DNA of 64,000 nt from Rhodococcus globerulus NBRC 14531 (GTDB lineage: Bacteria > Actinomycetota > Actinomycetes > Mycobacteriales > Mycobacteriaceae). The translations under genes and the position numbers were made by a program. The notes under the pieces were generated by a model. It was not told where the DNA came from and did not search any database. It saw nothing but the letters and a program-made list of their open reading frames with translations. This document shows positions 25,787-33,567 of this stretch, piece by piece; positions within the stretch are counted from its first letter, which is position 1, and every line of letters begins with the position of its first letter. The DNA lies in NCBI RefSeq assembly GCF_001894805.1, contig NZ_BCWX01000004.1, forward strand, positions 186,001 through 250,000, in the 5' to 3' direction.

Positions 25787-26794
25787 ATGGCCCGCCCGGT
25801 ACGCGTCGTTGTACTCGGCGCAGGATCCTGGGGAACCACGGTTGCCGGGCTGGCCGCCCGCAACACCCCTACCTTGTTGTGGGCACGCAGTGCGGACACC
25901 GCTGACGAGATCAACTCCCAGCGCACCAACAGCAGGTACCTCGGTGAACGCAGGCTTCCGAAAGGGTTGAAATCGACATCCGACCTGGTTCAGGCAGCGC
26001 GCGAGGCCGACGTTCTGGTCTGCGGCGTTCCGTCGCATGCCGTTCGTTCCACACTTGCCGAGATCTCCAACGAGGTTCGCGCGTGGGTACCGATCCTGTC
26101 GCTCGCGAAGGGTCTCGAACCCGGTACGCGTCAGCGACCCACCGAGGTGATCGCCGAGTGCCTGCCCGGACACCCTGTCGGGCTTCTCGCCGGACCCAAT
26201 ATCGCCAAGGAGATTGTCGACGGCATGGCCGCCGCCTCCGTCGTCGCGACGCAGGACGACCGCGTTGCCGCAGCACTGCAGCCACTCTTTGCGTCGTCGG
26301 TGTTCCGCGTCTACCGCAACACCGACGTCCTGGGATGTGAACTCGGCGGCGTCCTCAAGAACATCGTCGCGATTGCGTCCGGAATGGCCGACGGTCTTGG
26401 CGTCGGCGACAACACCCGCGCCATGGTGTTGGCTCGTGGGCTCGCGGAGATGACCCGGATGGGCGAAGCGATGGGCGCCAATCCGCGAACCTTTGCCGGC
26501 TTGACCGGCGTCGGCGATTTGATTGCCACCTGCATGGCTCCCACCTCCCGCAACCGCCGAGTGGGCGAAGCACTCGCGCAGGGCCTGACAGTCGAGGAAG
26601 CCGTCGAGAAACTGGGTCAAGTTGCCGAGGGCGTGAAAACCGCTCCGACGGTCATGGCTCTGGCCCGCGAGTACGGCGTGGACATGCCGATCGCGGCGGA
26701 GGTCGAGGCGGTCATCGCCGGCCGTCAAAGCGCCAACGACGCTTACCGAGGTTTGCAGAGGGTGGCTGCAGGCGACGAGGAAGACATCGCGTGA
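25787..26794 (+). CDS. gpsA: Glycerol-3-phosphate dehydrogenase [NAD(P)+]
   Basis: This 335-residue enzyme reduces dihydroxyacetone phosphate to sn-glycerol 3-phosphate for phospholipid synthesis. It has the N-terminal GAGSWGTT nucleotide-binding loop, the SLAKGLE and AGPNIAKEI motifs, the catalytic Lys in [14 protein letters not shown], and [12 protein letters not shown]. It is probably transcribed alone; a hairpin follows the stop. Confidence 0.96.
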   Translation: MARPVRVVVLGAGSWGTTVAGLAARNTPTLLWARSADTADEINSQRTNSRYLGERRLPKGLKSTSDLVQAAREADVLVCGVPSHAVRSTLAEISNEVRAWVPILSLAKGLEPGTRQRPTEVIAECLPGHPVGLLAGPNIAKEIVDGMAAASVVATQDDRVAAALQPLFASSVFRVYRNTDVLGCELGGVLKNIVAIASGMADGLGVGDNTRAMVLARGLAEMTRMGEAMGANPRTFAGLTGVGDLIATCMAPTSRNRRVGEALAQGLTVEEAVEKLGQVAEGVKTAPTVMALAREYGVDMPIAAEVEAVIAGRQSANDAYRGLQRVAAGDEEDIA

Positions 26795-26798
26795 TCAA

Positions 26799-26840
26799 TA
26801 TCTACAGGTATCTAGCCCATTAGCTAGATACCTGTAGATA
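26799..26840. terminator. AT-rich 18-bp perfect inverted repeat between convergent genes
   Basis: Two perfect 18-base arms (26799-26816 and 26823-26840) flank six bases, just after gpsA and before the convergent M50 gene stop. The stem has only about 40% GC, unusual here, and no T-run follows. It is most simply a bidirectional terminator, though a protein-binding site is possible. Confidence 0.6.
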
Positions 26841-26853
26841 GATCAATCGATAC

Positions 26854-27573
26854 TCAAGCAATCACTGGACGCAGGATCCACCAACCGCCGACAGCCAGCA
26901 CTCCCACGTTCACCACGAAGAACAACGTGACCCACACGATCGCGGGTATCGGCGAGAGTCTGGACAGTTGATCCGCGTCGGAATCCGGCGCACCGCCGCG
27001 GCGGCTCCGCTGACGCTGCAGTTCGACGACCGGGCGGGGTCCGGCAAACAGCAGGAAGAGCGTCAAGAAGTATGCGGCAGCCACTTGCAGTTCCGCCGAT
27101 CCCCACCACACGAGAGCAAACAGCGCCGCCCCCACTACGGCAAGCGAAAACACTCCGTACAGATTGCGGATCAACACCATCATCACCGCAACAACAAACA
27201 GTCCGATCCACAACACCAACACCGCCCGTTGCGCACCCAACAAGGCGGCCGCTCCCAGTCCGAGAATCGACGGACCCACATAGCCCGCGAACGTCATCAC
27301 GATAACGCCGAATCCTGTCGGTTTACCCGAGGAGATGGCAACCCCCGACGTATCCGAGTGCAGCCGAAGACCTTTCAACCGTCGGCCGACCAGGACAGCA
27401 ACAATGAGATGAGCACCCTCGTGCGCGATGGTCACGACGTTGCGGGCAACCTGCCACAGGTGTGGTTCGAGCACGATCACCACGGCGACAAGCGCTGCCA
27501 GCGGAACTACCCAGGCTTGCGGAGCAGGGCTGATCGCCGTAACCCGATCCCACGCGGTCTCGAGCGCGTTCAC
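26854..27573 (-). CDS. M50-family membrane metalloprotease-like protein
   Basis: This 239-residue polytopic protein has HEGAH near residue 51 inside a hydrophobic segment, the zinc-binding motif of site-2-type proteases of the M50B group, plus a GPSILGLGAAALL segment. These short M50B proteins lack PDZ domains and their substrates are unknown. Its start overlaps the stop of the upstream AAA ATPase gene by four bases, so the two are translationally coupled. Confidence 0.8.
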   Translation of the reverse strand: MNALETAWDRVTAISPAPQAWVVPLAALVAVVIVLEPHLWQVARNVVTIAHEGAHLIVAVLVGRRLKGLRLHSDTSGVAISSGKPTGFGVIVMTFAGYVGPSILGLGAAALLGAQRAVLVLWIGLFVVAVMMVLIRNLYGVFSLAVVGAALFALVWWGSAELQVAAAYFLTLFLLFAGPRPVVELQRQRSRRGGAPDSDADQLSRLSPIPAIVWVTLFFVVNVGVLAVGGWWILRPVIA

Positions 27574-28763
27574 TCTGCCTGCCCACGCAAGTAGCGGCCG
27601 AAGTGCGGCACCGTGAATCCGATCGAGCCGCGCTCCGCGGAGTAGATCAGTCCCTTCTTGATCAGCCCGTCACGCGCCGGCGACAACGACGCGGGCTTGC
27701 GTCCGAGTTCAACCGCGATCGCTGCCGTCGCCACCGGCCCGTCGTCACCGGACAGGTCTGCCATGGCACGCATGTACTCCCGCTCTGCCGGAGTTGCTCT
27801 CTCATACCGTGATCCGAAGAATCCGACCGCCAATTCCTCCTCGGCCGTCGGAGCACCCACCCGCACATCGTCTTTCGTGATCGGACTCGACGCGGCCACA
27901 TCCCACGTGGCTTTTCCGTAAGCCTGAACAAAATACGGGTAGCCGTCCGCCGCGTCGTACAGAGCGTCGAGCGCTGCGTCTGTGAACTCGACATCCTCAC
28001 GTGCGGCGGGTGCGATCAACGCCTGGTCTGCCGCATCACGTTCGAGTCGATCGATCCGGTGGTAGCTGAACAGCCGCTCCGAATAGCTTTTCGATGCCGA
28101 CAACACTGCAGGCAGGTGCGGAAGTCCCGCTCCGACCACGATCAAAGGTGCTGCGTCCTGACTCAATTCGTGGCAGGCCCCACAGATCGCCGATACGTCC
28201 GCTGCACCGAGGTCCTGCATCTCGTCGATGAAAATCGCGATACCGACACCGACGTCCCGCGCCAACGACGACGCATCCATCAGCAGTTCGACCAAGTCGA
28301 TTTCGATGTCGCCGCTGTCGGCCCGCCCCTTGAGCGCCGGGGCGTCAATACCTGGTTGCCACCGCTCACGCATCCCCTTGTCTGCCGTCGCCCGGAGCGC
28401 AAACGATTTCAGAACACCGAGAAACTGCTCGACCCGCTCAGGATCGCGATGCGAGACCGCAATCTCCCGGACGGCCATGTGCAGGGCCGACGACAGTGGG
28501 CGTCGTAGGTCTTGGTCGGGGCGAGCCTCGATCTTGCCCGTCCCCCAACTCTTCGAGATGGCCGCCGACCTGAGCTGGTTCAGCAGCACAGTCTTTCCCA
28601 CACCGCGGAGCCCGGTCAGGACAACACTGCGTTCGGGTCGACCGCGGGCAATGCGCTCGAGCACGACGTCGAACGCGTCTATCTGCTTGTCTCGACCGGC
28701 CAGTTCTGGCGGCCGTTGGCCGGCGCCAGGGGCATATGGATTGCGTACGGGGTCCATGCCCAT
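27570..28763 (-). CDS. AAA ATPase (ORC1/STAND-like)
   Basis: This 397-residue protein has a Walker A motif in TGLRGVGKTVLL near residue 54, a Walker B in IFIDEMQDL near 178, and a sensor in VVGAGLPHLP. The C-terminal part looks like a winged helix (GRKPASLSPARDGLIKKGLI). This is the layout of archaeal-like AAA ATPases found in actinomycetes; the biochemical role is unknown. Coupling to an M50 protease gene suggests a shared membrane-related function. The ATG two codons in (28757) is a possible alternative start. Confidence 0.82.
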   Translation of the reverse strand: MGMDPVRNPYAPGAGQRPPELAGRDKQIDAFDVVLERIARGRPERSVVLTGLRGVGKTVLLNQLRSAAISKSWGTGKIEARPDQDLRRPLSSALHMAVREIAVSHRDPERVEQFLGVLKSFALRATADKGMRERWQPGIDAPALKGRADSGDIEIDLVELLMDASSLARDVGVGIAIFIDEMQDLGAADVSAICGACHELSQDAAPLIVVGAGLPHLPAVLSASKSYSERLFSYHRIDRLERDAADQALIAPAAREDVEFTDAALDALYDAADGYPYFVQAYGKATWDVAASSPITKDDVRVGAPTAEEELAVGFFGSRYERATPAEREYMRAMADLSGDDGPVATAAIAVELGRKPASLSPARDGLIKKGLIYSAERGSIGFTVPHFGRYLRGQAE

Positions 28764-28894
28764 CGACGGTACAAGTCAGCTAGCCGAATATGCCGTCATC
28801 TAGGGCGTGTCCTAGAGAGAACTAGTAAGCGCAATATCGGCGGGAGCTCGTCGGAGGAGTCCGCCAACCGTTGCCTTTGAGCTGACTGAAAAAC

Positions 28895-29383
28895 TCAGTG
28901 TGGACGGCCTGGGTACTGCGAGAGCACTTTGTTCCGATACGCGCGGAACTCGTCGAAGCTCCCGGTGAGGGCCTGTAAAAGTTCGGCGGGGCTCTCCACC
29001 CAAGCCGCGTCGTCGAGTTCCGGAAGGTCTTCAGGCGCGTGGTTGCGCTGCGGCACAAGAAACGTCGGATCACCAGAGGGGTTGACGATCATGAAACCGG
29101 CGGCGACACACAGCTCGTAGATGAACGCGCACTCTGCAGCAGAAAGGCTGGCGTGGAAGATGCCGCCGCTCAAAGGATCGCCCTGGTCCAGTGGGTCGAG
29201 GTACAGGTCAGAGAAACGATCGTCGAAGCTCAGAGGCTTGCCGTCGAGATCGAAGATCTCTCCTCCGTACCGGCCCGCAACGAGTTGCAGGCCACGCCGT
29301 TCGAGGAAGTCGGCGACGCCGCCGCGGTCGGCATCAACCTGCTCGTCCTGCTTGATGCGCATGAAGGTCAACGAGAAGCCCAT
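28895..29383 (-). CDS. Conserved hypothetical protein
   Basis: This 162-residue acidic, soluble protein has no signal peptide. It shows a cysteine pair region (AAECAFIYELCVAAGF) and a tail of AELLQALTGSFDEFRAYR, suggesting an alpha/beta fold. I cannot place the family. The 131 bases between it and the AAA gene hold nothing I can identify. Confidence 0.65.
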   Translation of the reverse strand: MGFSLTFMRIKQDEQVDADRGGVADFLERRGLQLVAGRYGGEIFDLDGKPLSFDDRFSDLYLDPLDQGDPLSGGIFHASLSAAECAFIYELCVAAGFMIVNPSGDPTFLVPQRNHAPEDLPELDDAAWVESPAELLQALTGSFDEFRAYRNKVLSQYPGRPH

Positions 29384-29427
29384 GTCGGCACACTAACCCG
29401 AACGCGCCGACTAACCGGCGCATTCGA

Positions 29428-29622
29428 TCACGACCTGGACCGCGCCTTTGTCGGTGCCGATATGGCTGAGCCAGTACCCCCCGACATCCATTCGGTGAGC
29501 AGGGTTTGCCACGACCCGCAGTGGCAGCGCAGGTAGGTGACAGTCCCTTCGCTGGTCCGATGACGCGATTCGATTTCCCACCGGTGGATGCACCTGACGC
29601 TGGCAAGTTCTGTTTTCTTCAT
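29428..29622 (-). CDS. Small CxC/Cys-His protein
   Basis: This 64-residue protein begins MKKTELASVRCIHRWE and has CIH near residue 11 and CHCG near residue 31, a possible single zinc ribbon. The ATG at 29622 gives the compact form; an in-frame ATG 12 codons upstream would overlap the divergent gene's promoter. No family is recognised. It diverges from a CGNR zinc-finger regulator gene 25 bases away. Confidence 0.5.
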   Translation of the reverse strand: MKKTELASVRCIHRWEIESRHRTSEGTVTYLRCHCGSWQTLLTEWMSGGTGSAISAPTKARSRS

Positions 29623-29647
29623 ACGACAACCATGATGTAATGCCATT

Positions 29648-30163
29648 ATGCATCTCAACCCTTACGGCGAATATGCGGTGACTTTGGCCGCCGACCTGGC
29701 CAATCGCCATCCCCAGAACCTGAATGAACTCGTCGAACGTTGCGTCGAGGCGGGCATCATTCTCGATTTCCCCATCGCCGAGAAAGACCTCGGAGAGACG
29801 CTCGACCTCCTGATCGAATGGTCGAAAATCGTCGACGTCACAGATGAGAATGCCCGTGCCGAACTGGTGAACGTCATGTTGGAGCAAGCGTCGGCCTACC
29901 CGCGCATGACCAATCACGCGGGCGATGGCTGGCATCTGCACTACCGCGATCCACAGCAGTCGCTTGCCGAGGTCCTGAAAGCCTTGTTTTCAGTTGGGAC
30001 GGCACTACACCTCGTGGGCCGCGGAATGCATCGTCTGGGCCGATGTTCCCTCGAGGAGTGCACCAACATCTATGCCGACACCTCACGCAACGGCAGACAA
30101 CGGTACTGCTCCCCGACCTGTTCAAATCGAGACGCGGTACGACGCCATCGCGCGCGAACCTGA
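29648..30163 (+). CDS. CGNR zinc-finger transcriptional regulator
   Basis: This 171-residue protein has an N-terminal ABATE-like domain (LNPYGEYAVTLAADLANR, then LNELVERCVEAG) and a C-terminal CGNR zinc finger with C..ECTNIYADTSRNGRQRYCSPTCSNRDAVRRHR (in parts): four cysteines followed by the basic helix. These are stress-responsive DNA-binding proteins. There is no ribosome site; the 11-bp palindrome TAATGCCATTA ends on the A of the ATG, so the mRNA may be leaderless and autoregulated. Confidence 0.85.
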   Translation: MHLNPYGEYAVTLAADLANRHPQNLNELVERCVEAGIILDFPIAEKDLGETLDLLIEWSKIVDVTDENARAELVNVMLEQASAYPRMTNHAGDGWHLHYRDPQQSLAEVLKALFSVGTALHLVGRGMHRLGRCSLEECTNIYADTSRNGRQRYCSPTCSNRDAVRRHRART

Positions 30164-30168
30164 ACTCG

Positions 30169-30876
30169 CTACGAGGTGGGCACGACTACATCTATGCCCG
30201 AGCCGCCGTGGAAGTCGAAGCTCCCGAGATTGGCGCCGAGGCTCTCGCTGTTGCTGCCGGTGTTGACGGCACTGCCGTTACCGCTACCCGAATCACTACT
30301 TCCGGCGGAGATCCGCTCCCAGGCCTCGATGAGATCGTTCACACTCTCGAACCCGAGACCTTCCAACGAGCCTGAAACACTTCCCGTTCCGAGCCCTTCG
30401 AAGAATCCGCCGACAACCACAACTTCGGGCAAGCTTATTGCCGGAAGCGTCGTGATCGGCGGAATGAGACTCGGAATGAACACGCAGGCACCGACAACCG
30501 CGTAAACCCCGGTGGGAATATCGGTGACAGTCTTGGTCAGCTCTCGCTGCGGAAGGACTCCGAACAGATCACCGATGTTCGTAACCTGTGGATAGACAAG
30601 GACACCGGGATCGAGCAACGACGCCGGGTCACTGATGACGGCGGGCAGATTCCTGATATCGACAATCGCCGGTGTGCAGTTGATCAGGCTCAGTCGCGGA
30701 TTCGGATTCTTGATAGTGAACGTAATGTTGTTGCCCGACACACTCACCGAGAGCGGGGGTGGCAATACAACCCGCTCTGCCGACGCAGCGGCCGGCGTCA
30801 GAAATGCCATTCCGATCGCCGCAGCGGACGCCAGTGCAATTCCGCTGAGAATTCTGGTGAATCCACGTGTGGCCAT
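30169..30876 (-). CDS. Secreted protein, paralogue of the upstream gene
   Basis: This 235-residue protein has a Sec signal peptide ending in PAAASAE. The body resembles the protein of the upstream gene: an Ig-like strand (VSVSGNNITFTIKNPNP), a first Cys, LLDPGVLVYP, and TKTVTDIPTGVYAVVGACVF. A Gly/Ser-rich C-terminal third is unique to this copy. It probably acts outside the membrane or in the mycolate envelope; no known family fits. Confidence 0.75.
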   Translation of the reverse strand: MATRGFTRILSGIALASAAAIGMAFLTPAAASAERVVLPPPLSVSVSGNNITFTIKNPNPRLSLINCTPAIVDIRNLPAVISDPASLLDPGVLVYPQVTNIGDLFGVLPQRELTKTVTDIPTGVYAVVGACVFIPSLIPPITTLPAISLPEVVVVGGFFEGLGTGSVSGSLEGLGFESVNDLIEAWERISAGSSDSGSGNGSAVNTGSNSESLGANLGSFDFHGGSGIDVVVPTS

Positions 30877-30888
30877 AACCTTCTCCGC

Positions 30889-31407
30889 TCAGCTGCCGAA
30901 CAGTCCTGTGAGACTACCGGTATTGATGCCGCCGAGGGGACCGCCGATGATAACCACGGCGGGAGTTCCGACTGTCGGGGTGAGTCCACTTCCGTCGCGG
31001 AAGTCGACGCATCCGCCGACAACGGCGTACGTACCGTCGGGAAGATCAGGTGCAGTCTTGGTAACGGTCGAGCCCACTCCGACTCCGAAAAGCGTGGGCG
31101 GATCCGAAACATCCGGATAAACAACAACATTCGGATCGAGTAGTTTGCCGGGCTCCTGGGCAACAGCCGCCGCGTCCGCCGCGTTCAGGACAAATACCTG
31201 GCACCACGAGGTGATCGTCGTGTTGGTATTGCGCACCGTCAGCGTCAGGTCGTTACCGTCAACCGAGTACGACACCTCGGGAGCCGTCGTTGCTGCCGAC
31301 GCGACTGCCGGGTTGATCAGCACCCCGACACCGAGCGCTGCCGCTGCTACAGCGACGGTCCCGACTACACGACGAACTGCACTTCGGCGCTGAATCAGCA
31401 TTGACAT
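30889..31407 (-). CDS. Secreted protein, shorter paralogue
   Basis: This 172-residue protein has a signal peptide ending in PAVASAA and shares with the downstream gene the VSVDGNDLTLTVRN-like strand, LLDPNVVVYPDV, and TKTAPDLPDGTYAVVGGCV. Each copy has two cysteines at matching sites that could form a disulfide. Tandem order, 12-base spacing and same strand point to a local duplication in one operon. Confidence 0.75.
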   Translation of the reverse strand: MSMLIQRRSAVRRVVGTVAVAAAALGVGVLINPAVASAATTAPEVSYSVDGNDLTLTVRNTNTTITSWCQVFVLNAADAAAVAQEPGKLLDPNVVVYPDVSDPPTLFGVGVGSTVTKTAPDLPDGTYAVVGGCVDFRDGSGLTPTVGTPAVVIIGGPLGGINTGSLTGLFGS

Positions 31408-31528
31408 CCCTCTCGATCACGTTCGACGGCAACCAGCAAAGGGTAGAACCACCCATCCTGCCGGGTCGTTCGAACCGCCGGAGTCGCATGGACCGAAGGC
31501 AGATCAAGGACCAATGTCCCGCATGCGG

Positions 31529-32659
31529 TTACACCCGAGTCGCCACTGCGCCGCGAACCAGACCACGACGCTCGAGGATGGGACGAACTCCCTCACCGAA
31601 CTGGTAGGTCTCCTCGAGATGTGGATAGCCCGACAAGATGAAGTGGTCCAACCCGATTGCCGCGTATTCCGCAATTCTGTCGGCAACTTCCTCGTGCGAA
31701 CCGACCAGAGCGGTACCCGCACCACCGCGCACCAATCCGACTCCCGTCCACAGGTTGGGCGCAATTTCCAGTGAACGCGCACCGATGCCTTCCCGGTATG
31801 CGGATCCACCGCCATGCAGTTCGTTCATCAGGCGCTGGCCCTCCGAATTCGACCGGGCGAGGTTCGCCTGCGCACGCTCCACCGTCGCCGGATCCAGAGC
31901 GCCGAGCAGACGATCAGCCTCGGCCCAGGCTTCTTCGGCCGTGTCACGACTGATGACATGCAAACGAATTCCGTAATCGAGCCGCCGCCCCTGGATCTCC
32001 GCCAAGTCCCTGATCCACGCGATTTTCGCGGCAACAGCAGATGGTGTTTCACCCCAGGTGAGGTAGGTATCGGCAAAGCGCGAAGCGACGGTTCCCGCAG
32101 CGGGCGACGATCCGCCGAAGAAGACGGGCGGAACCGGGTCCGGAAGGCGATGCAGCTCAGCATTTTCCACGCTGACGTACTCGCCGGAGAAATCGACCGG
32201 ACCGTTGCCTGCCCACAGTTGACGGACGACGTCGAGGTACTCGCCGCAACGCGCGTAACGCTGATTCTTGTCCAGGAAGTCGCCGAACGTCCGCTGCTCG
32301 TAGTCCTCGCCGCCGGTCACGACGTTCAGGAGCAACCGTCCACCTGATTGCCACTGAAATGTTGCTGCCATCTGAGCTGCCAACGTCGGACTCGTCAGGC
32401 CGGGCCGCAGAGCGACAAGGAATTTCAGGGTTTCGGTGGTGTCGATCATCATCGCCGTCGTCAGCCAGGCATCCTCGCACCAGGCTCCCGTGGGAGTGAG
32501 GACTGCTTCGAAGCCGTTGGCCTCGGCTGCGGCGCCGATCTGATTGAGGTACTTCAGTGTGGCCGGTCGATCTCCGGACATGCCACTGCCGTGGCCACCG
32601 GCCATCAGATTCCGGGAATCGCCATAGGTGGGCAGGTACCAGTGGAAGCGCAAGGACAT
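31529..32659 (-). CDS. FMNH2-dependent alkanesulfonate monooxygenase-type enzyme (SsuD-like)
   Basis: This 376-residue luciferase-fold flavin monooxygenase matches SsuD: RFHWYLPTYGDSRNL near the start, LVALRPGLTSPTLAAQMAATFQ, LLLNVVTGGEDYEQ, and a late GYPHLEETYQFGEGV. SsuD releases sulfite from alkanesulfonates using FMNH2 from a separate reductase. No reductase or sulfonate transporter is next to it. The ATG has GAAGGA upstream; an in-frame upstream extension is rejected. It diverges from a TetR gene. Confidence 0.88.
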   Translation of the reverse strand: MSLRFHWYLPTYGDSRNLMAGGHGSGMSGDRPATLKYLNQIGAAAEANGFEAVLTPTGAWCEDAWLTTAMMIDTTETLKFLVALRPGLTSPTLAAQMAATFQWQSGGRLLLNVVTGGEDYEQRTFGDFLDKNQRYARCGEYLDVVRQLWAGNGPVDFSGEYVSVENAELHRLPDPVPPVFFGGSSPAAGTVASRFADTYLTWGETPSAVAAKIAWIRDLAEIQGRRLDYGIRLHVISRDTAEEAWAEADRLLGALDPATVERAQANLARSNSEGQRLMNELHGGGSAYREGIGARSLEIAPNLWTGVGLVRGGAGTALVGSHEEVADRIAEYAAIGLDHFILSGYPHLEETYQFGEGVRPILERRGLVRGAVATRV

Positions 32660-32862
32660 GGCAGTTCCTTCGGATCGACAACAACAAACAGGGGCAAAGA
32701 CTCCATTAGACCGTTCGAGCGCGCCCGGCAACAGGGTTGAAATCGCGATGATTCTTACCGTCAGCCACCGCACATATACAGATATTCGTTAATCTTGTGA
32801 ATTTTCTAGATACGGATAGAAACACCGGTCAAAGGCAAATTTATCGATACGCGATCGCATCG

Positions 32863-32878
32863 GATACATCCGTGTATC
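32863..32878. promoter_or_regulatory. TetR-type operator
   Basis: GATACATCCGTGTATC is a 16-bp inverted repeat with a 4-base centre, 29 bases before the tetR start and between the divergent ssuD-like and tetR genes. It probably serves autoregulation. Confidence 0.55.
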
Positions 32879-32907
32879 GTTTAGGAAACCAGCACAAGGA
32901 GGTACCG

Positions 32908-33567
32908 ATGACGGATGTTGACACCTCCCCTACAAAACGTGTCACTAAACGTCGAGGTCAAACGCGTCAACGACTTCTCGACGCCGCCGCTGAGGTTTTT
33001 GGCGACCAGGGATTCGGACACGCAACCGTCGAGCAGATCTGCGAACGAGGCGGATACTCACGTGGCGCCTTCTACTCCAACTTCGACTCCCTTGACCAAC
33101 TGTTTTTTGCCATGTGGGAACAAAAGTCCGCCGCAATGCTCGCTGACCTGAAGTCAGCCACCGCCGCAATCAGTACCGACTCCCTCGACATGACTGCCGT
33201 CGTCGGACGGATTGTTTCCGTAGTCCCGGTAGACGCGCAGTGGTACCGGATCAATGCCGAGTTCACGGCGCACGCACTCCGCAACGATGCACTGCGAACT
33301 GCAGTGGCCGACCGCGAAGACGCGATACTCCAGACTTTGCTTCCCCTGGTGCAGTCCGCACTCGGTGACGTCGGACGGCGCATCGTGGGAGATCCGACCA
33401 CATTGGGGCGCGCCCTGGTCGCCGTTCACGACGGCACCAGCGTGCAGTGCCTGGTCGATCCCGACACCGACGCCGCGTTTGCCCTTCGCCTCGACATCTT
33501 TACTCGAATCCTGCTGTCCTACACCGAACCAATCCCGCCCCACCCATCATCAGAGGAGTCCCCATGA
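32908..33567 (+). CDS. TetR-family regulator
   Basis: This 219-residue protein has the TetR helix-turn-helix TVEQICERGGYSRGAFYSNF near residue 45 with the typical ARLLDAAAEVF-like lead-in (RQRLLDAAAEVFGDQGF). AAGGAGG precedes the ATG. The stop overlaps the start of the flavin dehydrogenase gene (ATGA), so the regulator and the enzyme are in one operon, and the ligand may be a substrate of that enzyme. Confidence 0.9.
   Translation: MTDVDTSPTKRVTKRRGQTRQRLLDAAAEVFGDQGFGHATVEQICERGGYSRGAFYSNFDSLDQLFFAMWEQKSAAMLADLKSATAAISTDSLDMTAVVGRIVSVVPVDAQWYRINAEFTAHALRNDALRTAVADREDAILQTLLPLVQSALGDVGRRIVGDPTTLGRALVAVHDGTSVQCLVDPDTDAAFALRLDIFTRILLSYTEPIPPHPSSEESP

Noticed and set aside
25547-26728. Open frame of about 390 codons on the minus strand over gpsA
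   Set aside because: It is antisense to gpsA, whose motifs are complete, and its translation matches nothing recognisable.
28800-28894. Possible insertion-sequence end (GGGCGTGTCCTAG)
   Set aside because: No matching inverted copy, transposase remnant or target duplication is visible.
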